Assembly (NCBI GenBank): GCA_927911235.1
Contig: CAKMOY010000004.1
Coordinates: forward strand, 1-17,688
DNA length: 17,688 bases
Source of the DNA: an uncultured Moraxella sp.
Lineage (GTDB): Bacteria; Pseudomonadota; Gammaproteobacteria; Pseudomonadales; Moraxellaceae
Reading direction: 5' to 3'
In this document: positions 7,724 through 17,130 of the stretch, piece by piece
How the letters are laid out: every line of letters starts with the position of its first letter
Numbering within the stretch: position 1 is the first letter of the stretch
Translations under genes and position numbers: made by a program
Notes under the pieces: model-generated
Databases searched by the model: none
What the model saw: the letters and a program-made list of their open reading frames with translations, nothing else
Told to the model about the DNA's origin: nothing

Positions 7724-7751
7724 TTGTTTACGCCACATTTTAGTGTATAAT
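7724..7751 (+). promoter_or_regulatory. Promoter candidate for ileS-lspA
   Basis: TTGTTT (7724-7729), a 16-base spacer, and a consensus TATAAT (7746-7751) lie 36 bases before the ileS ATG. This gives ileS-lspA its own promoter downstream of the inverted tehB. Confidence 0.55.
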
Positions 7752-7787
7752 TCATAGTTATTTTTCTATTTTGTGTTGGAAACGATT

Positions 7788-10625
7788 ATGACAATTGACT
7801 ACAAAAACACCCTAAACCTTGCCGATACCGCTTTCCCTATGCGTGGCGATTTGGCAAAACGTGAACCTGCTTGGCTAGACGCTTGGTATCAAGACGATTT
7901 GTACGGACAAATTCGCAAATCTCGCATTGGGCGTGAAAAATACGTCCTTCACGATGGCCCGCCGTATGCCAACGGTCAAATTCACTTGGGACACGTGGTC
8001 AATAAAGTGCTAAAAGACGTGATTGTCAAATACAAAACCCTTGACGGCTATGACGCTCCGTATGTGCCAGGCTGGGATTGCCACGGCTTGCCGATTGAGC
8101 AAAAAGTCGAAGAGTTAATTGGCAAAGTGGGACAACCGCACAAAGACAAAGCCAAAAATGGCGAGATTATCACCGCCACCGAGTTTCGCCGTGCGTGCCG
8201 TGAGTATGCTAAAAGCCAAATCGCCTTGCAAATGGCGGATTTTAAGCGTTTGGGCGTGCTTGGTGATTGGGATAATCCTTATTTGACGATGAATTTTGCC
8301 ACCGAAGCGGGTATTGTGCGGGCGTTGGGCAAAATTTATGAAAACGGGCATATCGTGCGTGGTATGAAGCCTGTAAACTGGTGTTTGGATTGCGGTTCGG
8401 CACTTGCCGAGGCGGAAGTTGAATACGAAAACAAAAAATCCGATGCCATTTATGTCGGTTTTGACATTGTCAATCGTGAAGTTTTAGCCCAAACCGCCAA
8501 TATTAACGGCAAATTACAAGCGGTGATTTGGACGACAACGCCTTGGACATTGCCTGCCAACCAAGCCATTACTGCAAGCACCGAGCTTGATTATATTGTC
8601 TTAAATACGGCAAATGGGGCGTATATCATTGCCAAAGATTTGCAAGAAGAGTTTGTTAAAACCTTAGAAATTGCTGAACACAGCACTCTTGCCACCATTA
8701 ACGGCAAAGATTTAACCGCCTTAAAAGCCGAGCACCCTTTAATTGCCGAACGTCAAGTGCCATTTATCACAGGCGACCATGTTACAGCCGATAGCGGTAC
8801 AGGCTTAGTGCATACCGCCCCTGCTCACGGTGTGGACGACTACAATGTAGGGCGTGCCAACGGTTTGCCGACTGAAAATCCTGTTGGTGGCAATGGCGTG
8901 TATTTGGATGAGGCAAAAGTGTTTGTGGGCGAGCATATTTACAAAGCCCAACCAAAAATCATTGCCACCCTACAAGAGAGCGGACATTTGCTCAATCATA
9001 CCGTGATTACCCACAGTTATCCGCATTGCTGGCGACACAAAACGCCAATCATTTTCCGTGCCACGCCCCAGTGGTTTATCAGTATGGAGGCGAAGGGCTT
9101 GCGTGAACAGGCGTTAAAAGACATTCCAAACGTGATTTGGACACCGTCTTGGGGGCAAAACCGCATTGAGTCAATGATGAACGGTCGCCCAGATTGGTGT
9201 ATCAGCCGTCAGCGTACTTGGGGCGTGCCGATTGCGTTTTTTATTCATAAAGACACAGGCGACTTGCACCCACAAACGGCAGAACTCATTGAAAAAGTTG
9301 CTCAAGTGATTGAAAAAGGCGGTATTGAGGCGTGGTTTGACGCACCGATTAGCGACTTTTTAAACGAAAATGACAGCCAAATTTACCAAAAATCTACCGA
9401 TACGCTGGACGTGTGGTTTGACTCTGGTTCTACCAACTTTGCCGTACTTGCCAATCGTGATGAGCTGACTAATCCTGCCGATTTATACCTTGAAGGCTCT
9501 GACCAACATCGTGGTTGGTTTCAGTCATCATTGCTTGTTGCCGAATCGGTGTACGGTCGTCCGCCATATAAGCAAGTTTTGACGCACGGTTTTACCGTTG
9601 ATGCCAAAGGTTATAAACTGTCAAAATCAAAAGGCAATACCAAAGGCTTTGAACCACAAGAGCTTGCCAATAAATACGGCATTGATATTGTGCGACTTTG
9701 GGTATCGTCAAGCGATTATCGCTATGAAATGGCGGTGTCCAAAGAAGGATTTGACCGCACCACCGATATGTATCGCCGTATTCGTAACACCGTGCGTTTT
9801 TTACTTGCCAATACTGATGATTTTAATCCGCAAACCGATATGGTAGCGACAAGCGATTTAATCAGCCTTGATAAATACATTTTGCACAAAGCCCAAAAGG
9901 TGCAAGAGCAAATCAAAGTGTCTTATACCAATATGGACTTTCACCAAGTGTGTCAAGCGGTTGTCGGCTTTTGTTCGCAAGATTTGGGCGGATTTTACCT
10001 TGACATCATCAAAGACCGCCAGTACACCACCAAAGCGGACGGCAAGGCAAGACGCTCGGCACAGACTGCCATTTATCACATTGCCCACGCCTTGCTACGC
10101 TGGATTGCGCCGATTTTGTCATTTACCGCTCAAGAAGCGTGGCAAGTGCTAAAAGGCACAGACGGCTATGTGTTTACCCAAGAATGGTATGAGTTCCCAG
10201 TCTTTGAGCTTGGTGAAATTAGCGAAGAAGATTGGCAAGTGATTTTAAACGCCAAAGAAGTGGTAAATAAGGCTTATGAAATCGCTCGTACCGACAAAGT
10301 GATTAACGCCAACTTAATGGCGGACGTTACTGTCTTTGCTGATGATAACACGCTAAAATCCTTAGAAAAATTGGGCAATGAGTTAAAATTTGTCTTTATC
10401 TCAAGCGTGGCAAACATCGCCCCATTTGCCAACAAAACAGGCGTTACTTTTGAACAAGCGGACGACAGCCAAGTGGCGGTGAGCATCAAAACCGCCGAAG
10501 GCGAAAAGTGCGTACGCTGTTGGCACATCTCATCAGATGTTGGGGCAAATGCTGACCACCCAGAGATTTGCACTCGCTGTGTGGAAAATGTTGTCGGTAA
10601 TGGTGAGGTGCGTCACTATGCCTAA
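7788..10625 (+). CDS. ileS: Isoleucine-tRNA ligase
   Basis: This 945-residue class Ia synthetase charges tRNA-Ile. The HIGH motif appears as HLGH (66-69) in [13 protein letters not shown]. The KMSKS loop is KLSKS at 610-614. The CP1 editing domain between them has [13 protein letters not shown] and [14 protein letters not shown], so Val-tRNA-Ile hydrolysis is expected. The C-terminal zinc ribbon is present as C908-x2-C911 and C928-x2-C931, as in E. coli IleS, which places this in the bacterial mupirocin-sensitive type by architecture. ATG 7788 is preferred over an in-frame GTG at 7773 because GGA lies 8-10 bases upstream and the family starts near [20 protein letters not shown]. The stop overlaps lspA by 8 bases. 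The gene is intact. Confidence 0.97.
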   Translation: MTIDYKNTLNLADTAFPMRGDLAKREPAWLDAWYQDDLYGQIRKSRIGREKYVLHDGPPYANGQIHLGHVVNKVLKDVIVKYKTLDGYDAPYVPGWDCHGLPIEQKVEELIGKVGQPHKDKAKNGEIITATEFRRACREYAKSQIALQMADFKRLGVLGDWDNPYLTMNFATEAGIVRALGKIYENGHIVRGMKPVNWCLDCGSALAEAEVEYENKKSDAIYVGFDIVNREVLAQTANINGKLQAVIWTTTPWTLPANQAITASTELDYIVLNTANGAYIIAKDLQEEFVKTLEIAEHSTLATINGKDLTALKAEHPLIAERQVPFITGDHVTADSGTGLVHTAPAHGVDDYNVGRANGLPTENPVGGNGVYLDEAKVFVGEHIYKAQPKIIATLQESGHLLNHTVITHSYPHCWRHKTPIIFRATPQWFISMEAKGLREQALKDIPNVIWTPSWGQNRIESMMNGRPDWCISRQRTWGVPIAFFIHKDTGDLHPQTAELIEKVAQVIEKGGIEAWFDAPISDFLNENDSQIYQKSTDTLDVWFDSGSTNFAVLANRDELTNPADLYLEGSDQHRGWFQSSLLVAESVYGRPPYKQVLTHGFTVDAKGYKLSKSKGNTKGFEPQELANKYGIDIVRLWVSSSDYRYEMAVSKEGFDRTTDMYRRIRNTVRFLLANTDDFNPQTDMVATSDLISLDKYILHKAQKVQEQIKVSYTNMDFHQVCQAVVGFCSQDLGGFYLDIIKDRQYTTKADGKARRSAQTAIYHIAHALLRWIAPILSFTAQEAWQVLKGTDGYVFTQEWYEFPVFELGEISEEDWQVILNAKEVVNKAYEIARTDKVINANLMADVTVFADDNTLKSLEKLGNELKFVFISSVANIAPFANKTGVTFEQADDSQVAVSIKTAEGEKCVRCWHISSDVGANADHPEICTRCVENVVGNGEVRHYA

Positions 10626-11154
10626 TACGGCTGTAACGAATTCGACCAATTCACTACCAATCAACGGTAATAAAGCCGTTGTTTGGTATGGCTTGGCGGT
10701 GGCGGCGATTATTATTGACCAAATTACCAAGCTGTATTTTGAAAATAATTTTGAGCTGTATCAGACCTTGCCTGTGATTGAGCCGATTTTTAACTTTACC
10801 CTTGCTCATAATCATGGGGCGGCGTTTAGTTTTTTGGCGGATAAAGGCGGTTGGCAAAAATGGTTTTTTTCTGTATTGGCTCTTGGTGTGTCGGTTGGGA
10901 TTATGGTGTATTTACGCCAAGTACCAAAAATTGCCAAAGTTTTGTCAGCAGGGCTTACTTTTGTGCTGGCAGGGGCGTTGGGTAATTTGATTGACCGTGT
11001 CCGTCTTGGCTATGTGATTGATTTTTTGCACGTGCATTATGCTGATAGTTGGCATTTTCCGATTTTTAATATTGCTGATGTGGCGATTAATATTGGCGTG
11101 GCATTGATTTTGATTGATTCTTTCTTTTTGGAAAGTAAACGTTTAAAAATGTAA
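10618..11154 (+). CDS. lspA: Lipoprotein signal peptidase (signal peptidase II)
   Basis: The 178-residue inner-membrane aspartic protease removes signal peptides from lipidated prolipoproteins. Four hydrophobic segments are visible (about 22-38, 82-99, 106-124 and 152-170). The two catalytic aspartates are D126 in [15 protein letters not shown] and D154 in [20 protein letters not shown] (65-73) is the other conserved block. The ATG at 10618 lies inside the ileS stop region (ATGCCTAA, 8-base overlap) and is preceded by GAGGTG, so translation is coupled to ileS. An upstream in-frame start at 10537 would lie within ileS and add a non-family N-terminus. ileS-lspA is a very common gene pair. Confidence 0.95.
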   Translation: MPNTAVTNSTNSLPINGNKAVVWYGLAVAAIIIDQITKLYFENNFELYQTLPVIEPIFNFTLAHNHGAAFSFLADKGGWQKWFFSVLALGVSVGIMVYLRQVPKIAKVLSAGLTFVLAGALGNLIDRVRLGYVIDFLHVHYADSWHFPIFNIADVAINIGVALILIDSFFLESKRLKM

Positions 11155-11166
11155 AAGGGTTAAAAA

Positions 11167-11452
11167 ATGTTAAACTTAAGCATTTCAGCAACAAGCAATC
11201 AAGATGTCTATATACATGGCAGTCTAAGCTCCGAATTTTTGGGTAAAGATATTTTATCAAGAACAAATCGTACAAAATGGCTTTAAACTTTTAGCGATTG
11301 ATGTAAATTGTTTTGAGACTTTGCACAACTTGCCCTTTCATCATGGCGACCCATTTGACCGCACAATAATTGCTCAAGCTATGGTTGAAAAAATGCCTAT
11401 CGTTACTTGTGATGGTATATTTCAAAACTACAATGTAACCTGCTTATGGTAA
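11167..11452 (+). pseudogene. Decayed VapC/PIN-domain toxin relic
   Basis: Two overlapping frames together give the C-terminal half of a PIN-domain protein of the VapC type. The first frame (from ATG 11167) reads LSISATSNQDVYI and SSEFLGKDI before stopping at 11284. After one extra T is removed from the T4 run at 11252-11255, the second frame reads YQEQIVQNGFKLLAI, then LHNLPFHHGDPFDRTIIAQA, then VTCDGIFQNYNVTCLW and stops at 11452. The DPFDR..IAQA block and the VTxDxxFxxY ending are strong hallmarks of this PIN subfamily, where the aspartates bind Mg2+ in the RNase site. The N-terminal part with the first catalytic Asp (usually LLDTH) is missing, and some residues before the DIYQEQ junction also seem lost. 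No antitoxin gene is adjacent. It is a non-functional remnant between lspA and kdsA. Confidence 0.75.
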
Positions 11453-11453
11453 A

Positions 11454-11484
11454 TTGAAACTGACAATAACGATACAAATATACT
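11454..11484 (+). promoter_or_regulatory. Weak promoter candidate for kdsA
   Basis: TTGAAA (11454-11459) and TATACT (11479-11484) are good hexamers, but the spacer is 19 bases, longer than optimal. The -10 lies 31 bases before the kdsA ATG. Confidence 0.35.
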
Positions 11485-11512
11485 TAACATCTAAAATCTA
11501 TTCAAAGGATAA

Positions 11513-12376
<864 letters not shown>

Positions 12377-12398
12377 AGCTAAGGCGTTGTGTATTGAT

Positions 12399-12429
12399 AA
12401 AAAAAAGGATTGTTAAATAATCCTTTTTT
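12399..12429. terminator. Bidirectional terminator between kdsA and miaE
   Basis: AAAAAAGGATT (12401-12411) pairs perfectly with AATCCTTTTTT (12419-12429) around a 7-base loop. A-rich and T-rich ends on both sides allow use by both convergent genes. Confidence 0.82.
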
Positions 12430-12448
12430 ATCTAAAATTTTAAAAATA

Positions 12449-13132
12449 TCACTTCCAATCTGGCACGCCACTATGAAAACGCAATTCTTTATCAGGTGAA
12501 CGTATCAACTCGCCTTCCACTTGGCGAAAAAATGCCACACGTTCATCAATCGGTTCTTTAGATAAGCTTTGTGCTAAATGTAAATAATCTTCAAAATGAC
12601 GGCTTTCCGATTTTAACAAATAACGGTAATACCGAGCCAATTTTTCATCATCTATCACTTTTGACAATGCCGAAAACCGCTCACACGAACGAGCTTCAAT
12701 AAACGCTCCGATAATTAACACGTCTATCATAGCTTGTGGTTCGTAGGTGCGTTTGTGCTTTAACAAACCGCTTGCGTAACGCCCAGCAGGTAGATGTTCC
12801 CATTGTTGTCCACGTTCCGCCATGATTTCTAGCACTTGTTCGTAATGGAGCATTTCTTCACGAATCAGTTGCGAAATTTTACGTTGTAGTTCGTCATGTT
12901 CTTGCGATTGATAGCGAAAGATTAAATTCATCGCTGTGCCACCTGCTTTTTTTTCGCAGTTGGCGTGGTCTTGAATGATGATGGGTAGGTTTTTGACGGC
13001 TTCATCTAGCCATTTTTGTGGGGTTTCGCCGTCCAAAAATGCCAAAATATGGCTGATATCAACGCTTTTTGGTTGGTGAATACTGTTGTCATTGTCAAGG
13101 TCTTCTTGGGTTTTTAATGCCAGTTCGCTCAT
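12449..13132 (-). CDS. miaE: tRNA 2-methylthio-N6-isopentenyladenosine(37) hydroxylase MiaE
   Basis: This 227-residue non-haem diiron monooxygenase hydroxylates the isopentenyl group of ms2i6A37 in tRNAs reading UNN codons, giving ms2io6A. The ferritin-like four-helix bundle carries the expected iron ligands: E60 in DHANCEKKA, E93 and H96 in REEMLHYE, E146 in GAFIEARSCERF, and E176 and H179 in SESRHFEDYL. The endings RYAS and RFHSG are also typical. The ATG at 13132 has AAGG about 7 bases upstream. The gene occurs in a restricted set of gammaproteobacteria, including Moraxellaceae, and needs oxygen. It is divergent from glcB, with 238 bases of AT-rich DNA between them. Confidence 0.93.
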   Translation of the reverse strand: MSELALKTQEDLDNDNSIHQPKSVDISHILAFLDGETPQKWLDEAVKNLPIIIQDHANCEKKAGGTAMNLIFRYQSQEHDELQRKISQLIREEMLHYEQVLEIMAERGQQWEHLPAGRYASGLLKHKRTYEPQAMIDVLIIGAFIEARSCERFSALSKVIDDEKLARYYRYLLKSESRHFEDYLHLAQSLSKEPIDERVAFFRQVEGELIRSPDKELRFHSGVPDWK

Positions 13133-13212
13133 AAAATGCCTTATTGGATTAATGATTTTAATGTTAATTATAACAGATTTTAACGAAGTTAGGCTTGAGA
13201 TTGAATTGTATT

Positions 13213-13231
13213 AAGTATTATCATGATACTT
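13213..13231. promoter_or_regulatory. Dyad in the miaE-glcB divergent intergenic region
   Basis: AAGTAT (13213-13218) mirrors ATACTT (13226-13231) and overlaps a perfect 10-bp palindrome TATCATGATA at 13219-13228. Seven Ts follow at 13234-13240. It could be an operator or a weak hairpin in the glcB leader direction. No known regulator consensus was recognised. Confidence 0.35.
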
Positions 13232-13285
13232 GCTTTTTTTATCATTTGTTTCTTTGATATTTATTAACTAAATACTTTATATTTC

Positions 13286-13314
13286 TTTATTTTTTTATTT
13301 TATAGCGTTATAAT
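13286..13314 (+). promoter_or_regulatory. Promoter candidate for glcB
   Basis: A consensus TATAAT at 13309-13314 is preceded by TTTATT 17 bases upstream (13286-13291). It lies 57 bases before the glcB ATG. The -35 is poor in a T-rich stretch. Confidence 0.45.
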
Positions 13315-13370
13315 CAAAATCGAAGTATTTTTTTTATCATTTGAACAACGTTTCACAACAAGGAGCAACC

Positions 13371-15539
13371 ATGTCAGACCGTATCCAAAAAGGCAGTCTA
13401 GCCATTGACCAACAATTATACAACTTTATCCAAAACGAAGTCTTGCCAGAAGTTGGCGTAGATAGCGAACAATATTGGCAAAATTTTGAAAAAATCGTCA
13501 AAGAATTTCAACCACGCAACAAAGCCTTATTGGCAAAACGTGATGAAATCCAAACAAAAATTGATAATTGGCACAAAGAAAACCCTGCCAAAAACGGTAT
13601 TTTTGACAAAGCCAAATACACCCAATTTTTAAAAGATATCGGCTATATCGTGCCTGAAGGTGATGATTTCTTGATTGAAACCCAAAACGTTGATGACGAA
13701 ATCGCCACCATCGCAGGTGCTCAGCTCGTTGTACCTGTGCGTAATGCTCGCTATGCATTAAACGCTGCCAACGCTCGTTGGGGTAGTCTGTACGATGCGT
13801 TATACGGCACGGACGTGATTGACGAAACGAACGGGGCGGAAAAAGGCAAAGGCTACAACCCTGTGCGTGGGGCAGAAGTTGTGAAATATGCCAAAAATTT
13901 CCTTGATAACAACTTTGCCCTAGCCGATGGCAAATATGCTGACGTCACTGGTTTTAAAGTTGAAAATGGTAAATTAATCATTGCTCAAGGTGACAAAACC
14001 ACTGCTTTGGCAAATCCAGAAAAATTTGCAGGGTTTGTCGGTGAAGCGTCAAATCCGAAAGGTATTTTGTTAAAAAACAATGGCTTACACCTTGAAATCC
14101 AAATTGACCCAACCAACCCAATCGGTAAAGACGACCCAGCAGGCATCAAAGATGTGTTGATGGAATCAGCCGTTACTACCATCCAAGACTGCGAAGACTC
14201 GGTCGCCGCCGTTGATGCGGAAGAAAAAACCGAAGTGTATCGCAACTGGTTTGGCTTGATGAAAGGCGATTTACAAGATACTTTTGAAAAAAATGGCAAA
14301 CAATTAACCCGTCGCATGAACCCTGACCGTGAATACACCACACCAGACGGTGGCAAAATTACGCTACATGGTCGCTCCGTTATGTTATTGCGTAACGTTG
14401 GACATTTGATGACCAACCCTGCGATTTTGGTAGATGGCGAAGAGATTTATGAAGGCATTATGGACGCTTTGATTACGCCATTATGCAGTTTGCCTGATTT
14501 GTTAAATAAAAATACCTTAAAAAATTCTCGCACAGGCTCAATGTATATTGTGAAACCAAAAATGCACGGACCTGAAGAAGTCGCCTTTACCGTTGATTTG
14601 TTCACAGCAGTTGAACAAGCGTTAAACTTACCAAAAAACACCCTAAAAGTGGGTATTATGGACGAAGAACGCCGTACCACCGTGAACTTAAAAGAATGTA
14701 TCCGCCAAGCCAAAGAGCGTACTATCTTTATCAACACAGGCTTTATGGACAGAACTGGCGACGAAATGCACACCAGTATGAAAGCAGGGGCATTCGTGCG
14801 TAAAAAATGACATGAAAAAATACTGACTGGTTAAAACGCTTATGAGCGTTGGAACGTGGATATCGGTGTTAAATGTGGTCTGCGTGGCAAAGCCCAAATC
14901 GGCAAAGGTATGTGGGCAAAACCTGACAACATGAAAGAAATGGTCGCCACCAAATCCAACCACCCAAAATCAGGTGCGACCTGTGCGTGGGTACCGTCAC
15001 CAACAGGGGCAACCTTGCACGCCATGCACTACCATGAAACCAACGTGATGGACGTACTAGACCAAATCAAAGACCGTGAACCTGCCAAACTTGATGATAT
15101 TTTGTCAATCCCATTGGCAAGTGATACTAACTGGTCTGATGAGGAAAAAACCAAAGAACTTGAAAACAACATTCAAGGGATTTTAGGCTATGTCGCTCGC
15201 TGGGTAGACCAAGGTGTCGGCTGTTCAAAAGTGCTAGACATTGACAACGTACCATTGATGGAAGACCGTGCGACTTTGCGTATCTCAAGCCAACACGTCG
15301 CCAACTGGTTAGAGCATGGTGTGGTAACAGCTGAACAGGTCGATGACGTGCTAAAACGCATGGCAAAAATGGTTGATGAACAAAGCCAAGACGACCCACT
15401 CTATATCCCAATGGCGAATGATTACAATACCTATGCGTACAACGCCGCTCGTGATTTAATCTTTAAAGGAACGGTACAACCAAGCGGTTACACTGAGCCA
15501 TTATTGCATAAAGCACGTTTGGACTTAAAGGCGAAATAA
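13371..15539 (+). pseudogene. glcB: Malate synthase G, interrupted by three +1 A insertions
   Basis: Malate synthase G condenses glyoxylate with acetyl-CoA to malate in the glyoxylate bypass and glycolate use. ATG 13371 follows AAGGAG by 6 bases. Removing one A from each of three runs (14802-14807, 14815-14820 and 14832-14835) gives a continuous 721-residue protein, against about 723 for E. coli GlcB. Expected active-site residues are all present in the restored frame: R341 in RNVGHL, the Mg2+ ligands E432 in MDEERR and D460 in [12 protein letters not shown]617 in GCSKV, and the catalytic base D631 in [12 protein letters not shown]. As given, translation stops at 14810 after GAFVRKK, so the product would lack the C-terminal domain with D631. 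Because three +1 changes sum to +3, the frame downstream (to 15539) is again the original one. Confidence 0.92.
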
Positions 15540-15576
15540 GCAAAGCAAAATAAGCAACAGTAAAAAAATAAGGTTC

Positions 15577-15624
15577 GTAGGGTGGGTTTAGCCGTTTTTT
15601 TGGGCCGTACAACCCATCTTTTTT
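15577..15624 (+). terminator. Terminator built from a GTAGGGTGGG-type repeat, after glcB
   Basis: GGTGGGTT (15581-15588) pairs with AACCCATC (15611-15618) with one wobble, and an inner GCC/GGC pair supports the stem. Six Ts follow at 15619-15624. The left arm belongs to GTAGGGTGGGTTTAGCC, a relative of the intergenic repeat at 6675-6699. A repeat of that family therefore seems to serve as the glcB terminator. Confidence 0.65.
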
Positions 15625-15673
15625 GGTTTATTTTGATTGAAAAAAAACATAAAAAAACCGCCCACCAATCAAG

Positions 15674-15708
15674 AATCATTCGTGATATCCATGATATCTT
15701 TAATGATT
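15674..15708. promoter_or_regulatory. Nested 35-bp dyad upstream of the porin
   Basis: Within the 464-base gene-free stretch between glcB and the porin, AATCATT (15674-15680) mirrors AATGATT (15702-15708). Inside it GATATC occurs at 15684-15689 and at 15693-15698. The blocks are separated by exactly 3 bases each (7-3-6-3-6-3-7), so 13 of 16 positions per arm are symmetric. This is a possible protein-binding site or cruciform; the binding factor is unknown. Confidence 0.4.
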
Positions 15709-15712
15709 TTAC

Positions 15713-15739
15713 AAAAAACGCAAAAAAAAACGCAAAAAA
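15713..15739. promoter_or_regulatory. Three A-tracts in helical phase (predicted curved DNA)
   Basis: A6 (15713-15718), A9 (15722-15730) and A6 (15734-15739) have centres 10.5 bp apart, the helical repeat of B-DNA. Phased A-tracts are known to bend DNA. They lie about 110 bp upstream of the porin -35 element. Confidence 0.5.
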
Positions 15740-15771
15740 GTATTGCAAAATATTTCAAAGTTGGTATTCTA

Positions 15772-15795
15772 TTACCTAAGGTAACATTTAGGTAA
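15772..15795. promoter_or_regulatory. Inverted repeat TTACCTAA/TTAGGTAA upstream of the porin promoter
   Basis: TTACCTAA (15772-15779) mirrors TTAGGTAA (15788-15795) across 8 bases. The left part is also in a smaller dyad, TTACCT-A-AGGTAA (15772-15784). It lies 55 bp before the predicted -35. Operator-like, with no regulator recognised. Confidence 0.4.
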
Positions 15796-15850
15796 AAATT
15801 CTTGTTATTTTGTAACAGTGAAATTTTGTAAAAAATATGATGTTTCTAAC

Positions 15851-15878
15851 TTGATTTTTACCAAAATGTTGTTATACT
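15851..15878 (+). promoter_or_regulatory. Promoter candidate for the porin gene
   Basis: TTGATT (15851-15856), a 16-base spacer and TATACT (15873-15878) form a good sigma-70 type promoter. Transcription from here would give a leader of roughly 120 bases before the ATG at 16004. Confidence 0.55.
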
Positions 15879-15945
15879 GTTATTGTCAGTTAATCATATT
15901 ATCATTCTAGTTAGATTTGGTTAATAGGGCAATAATTTATAGATA

Positions 15946-15964
15946 GGGTAAGCTTTGGCTACCC
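15946..15964 (+). promoter_or_regulatory. Hairpin in the porin mRNA leader
   Basis: GGGT-(A bulge)-AGC (15946-15953) pairs with GCT-ACCC (15958-15964) around the loop TTTG. It lies 39 bases before the start codon and does not cover the ribosome-binding site. Confidence 0.4.
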
Positions 15965-16003
15965 ATTCCTAAAAAATGTTTTTTGTTAAAGTGGAGAATT
16001 CCC

Positions 16004-16966
16004 ATGAAAAAATTACTTTTAGCTACAGCTATCGCTGCTCTATCAGTATCTGCTCAAGCAGCCCCTCAAGTATACGGTAAAGCGTTTTTAACTCTTGACT
16101 ATACAGATGCTAATGGAGCATCTTCAAAAACGGCATTAAATTCTAACTCTTCTCGTATCGGTGTTAAAGGTGCAGAGCGTTTGACTACAAACACTGATTT
16201 GGTTTACCAATTAGAATATCGTGTTGATGTTGATTCTGATAAACAACGCAACTTTGAATCTCGTGATACTTACCTAGGTTTATCAAACAAACAGTACGGT
16301 ACAGTATTGGCAGGTCGTCTATCAACAATTGATGGTATGGTTGATTATGCTAACGTAGCATCAGGTGGTGTTGTTGGTGGTGATGGTATTTTATCTACTT
16401 TTGATGCACCTCGTGCTAGTAATGCAATTGCCTATGTATCACCAAACTATAATGGTGTAAATTTCTTAGGTATGTATGGTCTTGATAGCGACCAAGATTC
16501 AGGTGTTAATAGCTCACCTGTGGATCTTGTTAATGCTGAAAGCAAATGGGGTCTAGGTGTTCAATACGAACCAGCTAACCAACCATTCCGTGCGGGTGCA
16601 ACCTACATCCAAGCAGGTGATGTAAAGATTGCTCGTGTAAGTGGTGCCTATGACATCAATTCAGCATTGACTGTTGGTGCATTATATCAGAATACTGATT
16701 TGAAGCAAGCAAAGAAAGAAAACACTTTCACTGCAAGTGCTCAAATGAAAACAGCGACACCTTGGAGCGTATATGGTCAATTTGACCTACAACAAAATGT
16801 TAAGGGTGCAAAAGACGCTGACGATCAACGTATCGTAGCAGGTGGTAAGTACGCATTTAACCAAGCGACTACAGGTCATGTATATGCAGGTTACATTAAC
16901 CACGACCGTGGCAGTAAGGATACTAAAGAATACGGCGTTGGTGCTGGTTTAGAATACAACTTCTAA
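16004..16966 (+). CDS. Outer-membrane general porin (OmpC-like, Gram-negative porin family)
   Basis: The 320-residue precursor has a typical signal peptide, MKKLLLATAIAALSVSAQA, with predicted cleavage after A19 before APQVYGK. The mature protein of about 301 residues shows alternating beta-strand patterns ending in LEYNF, the terminal Phe that the BAM machinery recognises. Blocks such as SSRIGVKGAERLT, YQLEYRVDVD, YLGLSNKQYGTVLAGRLSTIDGM, AIAYVSPNYNGVNFLGMYG and WGLGVQYEP are those of the 16-strand trimeric porins. It resembles the Moraxella M35-type porin from memory. The start at 16004 is set by GTGGAG about 8 bases upstream and by the signal peptide. Codon use (GGTGTT, CGT, CTA) differs from the neighbours, with the look of a highly expressed gene. 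It likely passes small nutrients and affects beta-lactam entry. Confidence 0.9.
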   Translation: MKKLLLATAIAALSVSAQAAPQVYGKAFLTLDYTDANGASSKTALNSNSSRIGVKGAERLTTNTDLVYQLEYRVDVDSDKQRNFESRDTYLGLSNKQYGTVLAGRLSTIDGMVDYANVASGGVVGGDGILSTFDAPRASNAIAYVSPNYNGVNFLGMYGLDSDQDSGVNSSPVDLVNAESKWGLGVQYEPANQPFRAGATYIQAGDVKIARVSGAYDINSALTVGALYQNTDLKQAKKENTFTASAQMKTATPWSVYGQFDLQQNVKGAKDADDQRIVAGGKYAFNQATTGHVYAGYINHDRGSKDTKEYGVGAGLEYNF

Positions 16967-16987
16967 TCAATCCCATACTTAAAAACC

Positions 16988-17021
16988 AAAAAACCCATGT
17001 CCTTGCGATGTGGGTTTTTTT
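16988..17021 (+). terminator. Rho-independent terminator after the porin
   Basis: The stem AAAAAACCCA (16988-16997) / TGGGTTTTTT (17011-17020) has additional inner wobble pairs and a T7 tail (17015-17021). It starts 21 bases after the stop codon. Confidence 0.85.
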
Positions 17022-17130
17022 ATCGTGATGGTACCATACACCTAAAAAGCATTGATTTAATGATAGATGTGATAAAAATCTATGAAAGGGTAAATTTTAA
17101 GAAAAAATAAGAGTTAAAAACTAGTACTTG

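Noticed and set aside
14856..15539. A separate gene starting at GTG 14856
   Set aside because: It is the C-terminal third of malate synthase G in the same frame as the upstream part, with no ribosome-binding site; the start is an accident of the interrupted frame.
15582..15779. Short plus-strand frame between glcB and the porin
   Set aside because: Composition is driven by A-runs and the repeat/terminator; no start signal or recognisable motif.
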